Below, piece after piece: positions 59,278 through 64,000 of a DNA stretch of 64,000 bases (positions within the stretch are counted from its first letter, which is position 1; each line of letters starts with the position of its first letter). Source of the DNA: Cystobasidium ongulense (taxonomy: Eukaryota; Basidiomycota; Cystobasidiomycetes; Cystobasidiales; Cystobasidiaceae); assembly GCA_022835595.1 (NCBI GenBank), contig BQUP01000002.1, positions 806,001 through 870,000 on the forward strand, given 5' to 3'. The position numbers and the translations under genes were made by a program. Under the pieces are notes generated by a model, which was given only the letters and a program-made list of their open reading frames with translations, ran no database searches and was not told the origin of the DNA.

Positions 59278-61184
59278 TCACAACTTGACTTCCTCTAACT
59301 GCTCATCACTCGTTCCATCCACCTTTTCAAGCTCATCAGAGGTGTGATCACTCTCTTTCGTCGGTTCGCCATCTGTAGCTTTGGCATCGCCTTCCAGTTC
59401 ATTATTTGCGCGAATGGCGTTTGCTTCGTCGTTCAGGGCTATCGTTTCGGTTGCTGTGGGAGGTTCATATTCCTTCTCTGGAGCCGGGATCGAGGGGATA
59501 TCTGTATCTGCTGAATCTTTGTCTTCCGCCTCTATTGGCTCTGACTTCATAATTGCAGGCTCGACGTCGTCCTGCAATGTCGAAGCTACTTCAGTCGGTG
59601 ACGACGATTCTGTTGCAAGAGGCTCTGCCGCTTCCTGGGAGAAGACCTCTGCTTCCGCTGCCAGCGGAACTGCTTCTTCGATATGTTCCTGTTCGGCTTC
59701 TAGTTGGGCATCCGACTCTGACTCTGCCTCTGCTTCCACTGTCTCCGTTTCAAGCTCTGCGTCCGATTCGAGGTCGGGCTCTTGTGCTTCGACTTCGGGG
59801 AGTGCGGTAGGAGCTAGCTCCATTTGAGGCGGCACTGCGTCTTCCGTGCTCGAAACGTCGACTTCGGGGAGTACTGTCGGGGCTAGCTCAATTTCAGACG
59901 GTACTATGTCTTCCGAGCTCGGAACATCGACTTCAGGGAGTACTGTCGGGGCTAGCTCAACTTGAGTCGGCATTGTAGCCTCGGCACCCGAAGCCTGAGG
60001 AGGTTGCGCGTCCGGTAAAGGATCTGCAGCTGGAACTTCCGGGGAGTTTTTCGGTGGAGGAGGCTTCTGGAGCTGAATAGGCTCTCGCGGACCATTTCTA
60101 GGTTGCTGAGGCGGATGTTCCTGCGATTTCACCGATGCGTTCTTGCCCAAGCTCACAGATGATGAAGGTCCTCCACTGATAGCTGCTTTGTCAAGAGTAT
60201 ATGCTGAGATAGGTACCATACGCTTCTCTCGTAGACAGGCTAGTATCCAGGCGGGTTGTACTATTGGAATTGACAGCTGAGAAGCTCGCTGATACTCCTG
60301 ACCTGGATCTGGCGCGTCTTGTGGTGACTCATTTGGAGGAGCAAGCGCCGGTGGAGGGCCAGATGGATGCGTACATACGAAGTGGGTGGTCTCTATCTGG
60401 ATTCGCGTTGACCAGCGAGCGCGCATTTGAGTCAAGGCTTCTCTAGCTTCATCGAGAAGCTCGGGCGAGTCGATGGCACCGAAGCAGACTGAAATACCCG
60501 ACGTATCCGCAAGAGTCAAGGTCCTAGTCTTGATTGTTTGCGAGGCGTATGTGCCTGCCGTTGTTCGCAGGATGAGGTGGAAGCTGTACGGGGCATCAAC
60601 GTCCAGTCCGCTGACCTTTGTCGACGTGTTGTTGAGTGGGTTTGGTATTGCGGCGAGCCTTTGCCCGTTCCTCCATATCGTCAGAGACAATAGCTTGGAA
60701 GTAGCAAGGTCTAGCTTGTCCCATTCTAGCGTTACTGAAGTCTGCGTGACATTGCGAAGCCGTAATCTTGGAGGGGAAGGCGACCGCTCGCCAAAGGCTG
60801 CCATGATCTCATCTTGCAGGTCCCAGAACTCGTCGTTGCGCTTTTGCTCCTCCTTCTGATTGCGAGTACATGATATGGATATCACAGAACCAGTCGTGCA
60901 TCCAGCTGGAAGGAGTATCGATGGGAACTCGATGCAGTGTATCTGTTGATGCGTCGTTGGCAGAAACGGGCCAATATCAGCGCACTGCGGCTCGAGACTT
61001 ACAGGCACGACAGAGCACTACACACCTGATCTGATATGAGAACTGCTTGACCCGCGTCTATTTTGCTGACGGTGTACGTCGTTGGAGGCTCGGCCTGCTG
61101 CTTGCCCTTGAGCTTCGCATTGCCGCTGGAGCGCTTGCTTGCTTTGGAGGACGTCGACAACGTGGAGATTCCAAGACCTTCCAT
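59278..61184 (-). CDS. CHS5: Exomer scaffold Chs5 (FN3-BRCT)
   Basis: Core of the exomer coat that carries chitin synthase Chs3 and similar cargo from the trans-Golgi to the surface. Two exons on the minus strand; the first (MEGLGISTLSTSSKASKR ... VLISDQ) joins IHCIEFPSILLPAGCTTGSV in phase 0 at an intron from about 61023. The N-terminal Chs5 domain is followed by the FN3 region (PPRLRLRNVTQTSVTLEWDK, LAAIPNPLNNTSTKVSGLDV) and the BRCT domain (ISVCFGAIDSPELLDEA, THFVCTHP, IPIVQPAWILACLREKR). The C-terminal half is acidic and repetitive and contains a ~23-residue tandem repeat (ELAPTVLPEVDVPSSED) three times at 59796-59975. Yeast Chs5 also has a long acidic tail, so the layout is expected. Confidence 0.94.
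59796..59975 (-). repeat. Three copies of a 69-nt repeat in CHS5
   Basis: Tandem units encode (V/I/M)ELAPT(V/A)LPEV(D/E)..., nearly identical at DNA level in the two units nearest 59880-59975. In-frame length is 23 residues per unit, so copy changes would leave the frame intact. Confidence 0.85.
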
Positions 61185-61409
61185 ATTGCAGGCTGAAGAA
61201 CGCTCTCTGCTCGATACTTCCTCTCTGTGTTTCGCTACGCGAGTGAGCCTGGTTGCAAGAGTTGTAAGCGGGTCGAAAGCACCAAGCAAGCGCGAAGTCC
61301 AGCAGTAGATGGCAGCTTCGCCACAACTTGTTCGATACGACTGAATCTTTATTGCTGTTATACAGCTTTCCTCATACTACGTCTTATATTGTGCTATCAT
61401 ACCTCTAAC

Positions 61410-64000
61410 TCACAACTCTATCAACAGTGACTTCTTCAAGACCTTGCACACCACTGGTAACGGATCTACGACTACAGTTTGGGTATCATCAATAATCAAA
61501 GCAGGTCCTTCTACCAAATCTCCTTCTTTTAGCTGTTCAATCTGGAATACTGGAGTATCTACACGTCCAGTCTCTTCGAAATACACGGAAGTCTTCTCTG
61601 TCTTGGACTTGTCAACTGGCTTGAATTCCAGCTTCTCTGCTTGCTCGAAGACGCTGGGTCCGAGGGAACTGAATGACTTGCCAACACCTCGAACTCTGAT
61701 ATCGTCCACAATAATGTTCTTGTTTTTAAGCACGAAGCCGAATCTTAGTTGGAAAGTGGTCAGCTTCGACGCGCGAGTCACGTGTCAAATGACGAGGTGC
61801 TCACTCTTGCTTGTAGGTTGCTTCGAAGCTGGAGCGCTTGATCCACCCATCAGTCGGTATGCGAGTCATCAGAGATGTATCTGTGCCATCATAGCTGAGA
61901 TGAACGTCGTCAGCCTAAGTTGGAGCGTCTTGCTAGTCAAGTGTCTCACCGAAGATTAAGATATTCCTCAATTACCATGTACTTCTCTTCAAACCCAGCA
62001 TCCTCCAGCTGCTTGCGAACACCCCTGACAAGTGTTTCAAGCCGAGCTCTCAGCCTAGCCTCCGTATCTTCCTTGTCGAAGGTATCCGAGCTTGGTTCCT
62101 GCTTCTCGAATACTCTGGAGGGCAACTTTGTCAGTTCGCCGCTCGTACAGCATTTCACAAAGTGCGCACCTGTCCGAAAGCGACATTCCATAGGCCGACA
62201 GCACGCTCGAGAAGCGATGTATGAGAATGGTCTTGATGCCAAGTGTCTTTGCGATAGAACAAGCGTGCTGACCAGCAGCTCCGCCAAACGCTGACAGAAT
62301 ATGCTTCTGTGCCGCATATCCTCTCGCCTCAGTCAATGCACGGATAGGCCTAGACATAGTCTCGTTCGCAACCTTGATGAAGCCCCATGCAATCTCATCT
62401 AGACTCATGTCGTTCTTGACCTGCGACTTAATTTCCTTTGCCAGTTCATCGAACGCCTGCTTTGAGGCCTCGATATCTAAAGCTGCGGAGTCCGGATCTT
62501 AGTCAGCCATTGTCGCGAAATCTATACAAGATTGCTCACGTTGATCTTCTGTCTTGCCGAAGATCTTGGGGAAGTACTGAGGCAGCAAGCGTCCTAGAAG
62601 TAGGTTGGCATCGGTTACAGCCAACGGTCCTCCTTTGCGATAACAAGCTGGACCAGGATGTGATCCTGCGGATTCTGGTCCGCTCACGAAGAGCCCATTT
62701 CGGAAGAAGAGTCGGGAACCACCTCCAGCAGCGACGGTATCTATGGGCAAGTCAAGTTCATTGAGGTATTATTCACATCTGAGCTATCGCACTTACTGAT
62801 ATCAAGCTGTGGTGATTGTATACTGATTCCTGCTGTTGTCGTCTCGAACACAATTTCGTATTCTCCAGCAAAGCGCGACACATCTGTAGATGTACCACCC
62901 ATATCGAGGCCGATAACAGCCTGCTTTCTTTTCGGATCGTAGCTTGTAAGGGCGAAGCCTACGACACCACCTGCTGGTCCAGATAAAACCGAATGCAATC
63001 CACTGAATGTTTTGACATCCGTCAAGCCTCCATCAGAGCGCATGAACTCGACTCTTGTGACCTTTTCCTTCTTTCCTACTTCTCCTTTGCTTAGCTGATC
63101 CACACCCTCGCGTAAGCTGGCATCAAAGCCATTGAAGAAGCCGTCGATATAATCTTGGAGCACGGGCGTAAGGTATGCGTCTGCTGTCGAAGAGGTACCT
63201 CTGGGCACTGCCCGGATCATGGGCATGGCTGAAGAGGAGAGCGATATCTGCTTGAAGCCAACCTTCTTGGCAATGTCGCCGACTATCCGTTCGTGTTCAG
63301 GGAAAGTGTACGAATGGATGAAGACCACGGCTAATGATCGGAAGCCTTCTTCGTATAGCTTCTTAAGGTCTTCCTCCACTTGCTTCTCATCTGGTTTGCG
63401 CATAATACGCACTGCTTCTCCCGATAGACCTTGAACGATATCGTCATGTTCACCCTCTTCACCATCATAACCTCGAGTAACTTTGCCTTTATCGTCAAAC
63501 TTGACTTCTCGTTCTTCTCGGCGTGGGTCGGAGGTATATCCCATCAAAGTGACGCGCTCGTCAACCTCGATGACCTTCTTGTAGAGAACCTCCGGCTTCT
63601 GTATGTTTAAAGCGAAGATGTCTGGTCGCGCCTATATTGTGGCACTTGTCAATATTTGGGAAGCCATAAGCTTGTACGGCAGCCTGACATACTTGATTAC
63701 CAATGACTAGCAGATCTTTGAAGCCTTTAGTAGTAAGCAATGCCAGTTTAGCGCCTTTACGTTCGAGCAGAGCATTTGTAGCGACGGTCGTGGAAAGCCG
63801 AATAGTGCCTATCTTCTCGGTAGTGAACTTCTCGTCTCTGGGAATCTTCTTCTCGAGGACTTGCTCAAGGACACGTCTGATACCTTCACGTGGAGCGTCT
63901 TCGTAGTTGCCAGGATCTTGCGAAAGAAGCTTGATGATCAGTTCCTCTCTTGCGCCGCCTTCTTCGTCGCTCTTGTTAGATGCCGAAGGATAGGATGCAT
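61410..64000 (-). CDS. 5-oxoprolinase HyuA-half protein, 5' end beyond the window
   Basis: ATP-dependent 5-oxoprolinase/hydantoinase A family, glutathione-cycle enzyme that opens 5-oxoproline. Several minus-strand exons from the right edge to a stop at 61412-61410. Landmarks: [37 protein letters not shown] (phosphate-loop-like ASKHA motif), [120 protein letters not shown] and finally [16 protein letters not shown]. The protein ends at SLLIEL, exactly where full-length fungal OXP1 goes on into its HyuB half. There is no room for HyuB before CHS5, which starts about 225 bp away. The N terminus is outside the window. Confidence 0.9.

Noticed and set aside
59381-59827. 148-codon Ser-rich plus-strand ORF
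   Set aside because: Antisense shadow of the Glu/Ala-rich CHS5 tail, whose codons read as Ser-rich on the other strand.

Overview
This window is compact, gene-dense eukaryotic DNA from a fungus, almost certainly a basidiomycete. Nearly every gene is cut by several short introns, mostly about 45-100 nt, with GTRNGT donors and short pyrimidine tracts before the acceptor. Intergenic gaps are usually 100-1000 bp and genes lie on both strands. The gene set fits this: a Cap10/Cxt1-type GT90 glycosyltransferase, Chs5, an exo-beta-1,3-glucanase, a GPI-type cupredoxin, an A1 aspartic protease and a fungal large-subunit catalase. I cannot fix the class or genus from sequence alone. I saw no tRNA, rRNA, transposon, retroelement or CRISPR array. 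Exon coordinates were worked out by hand from reading frame, splice motifs and protein family continuity.

Layout. 0-7 kb: 3' part of prefoldin subunit 3 (+), then a tail-anchored Ubc6/UBE2J E2, cyclase-associated protein and eIF3i (all -). 7.6-14.4 kb: GT90 glycosyltransferase, a flavin-reductase-like flavoprotein and an AIF/FSP1-type NADH oxidoreductase (all -). 15.4-20.9 kb: ATG7 and RAD7 (+). 21.1-24.1 kb: a 2H phosphoesterase (Cpd1 type) and a probable Mediator Med9-like subunit (-), and a zinc-independent MDR oxidoreductase (+). 24.4-31.3 kb: RFC2 (-) divergent from CCA1 (+), then a GCNA/SprT-like protease (-). 31.6-38.3 kb: a secreted aspartic protease carrying a long Kex2-type repeat region, a small glutaredoxin-like protein and a GH5 exo-beta-1,3-glucanase (all -). 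39.3-48.3 kb: a disordered protein and the WD40 protein CMR1 (+), a Ser/Thr kinase (-) and a thioredoxin with a membrane tail (+). 48.6-53.6 kb: catalase (-), a 69-residue unknown protein (+) and an unknown protein behind a TATA box (+). 53.8-64 kb: RPF2 (-), a GPI-type cupredoxin (+), an F-box protein, CHS5, and the HyuA half of a 5-oxoprolinase running off the right edge (all -).

Functional themes. Most genes are conserved housekeeping genes: cytoskeleton and chaperone (PAC10, CAP), translation and ribosome biogenesis (eIF3i, RPF2), DNA replication and repair (RFC2, RAD7, GCNA-like, CMR1), autophagy (ATG7), tRNA maturation (CCA1) and redox defence (catalase, thioredoxin). A second group builds or acts at the cell surface (GT90, GH5, CHS5, cupredoxin, protease). 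There is no sign of a biosynthetic cluster. The most unusual object is the aspartic protease gene at 31582-34436. Between its signal peptide and a normal pepsin propeptide it carries about 500 residues of dibasic-punctuated repeats, including eight copies of a PNRKAF motif. It looks like a Kex2-processed repeat peptide precursor fused to a protease.
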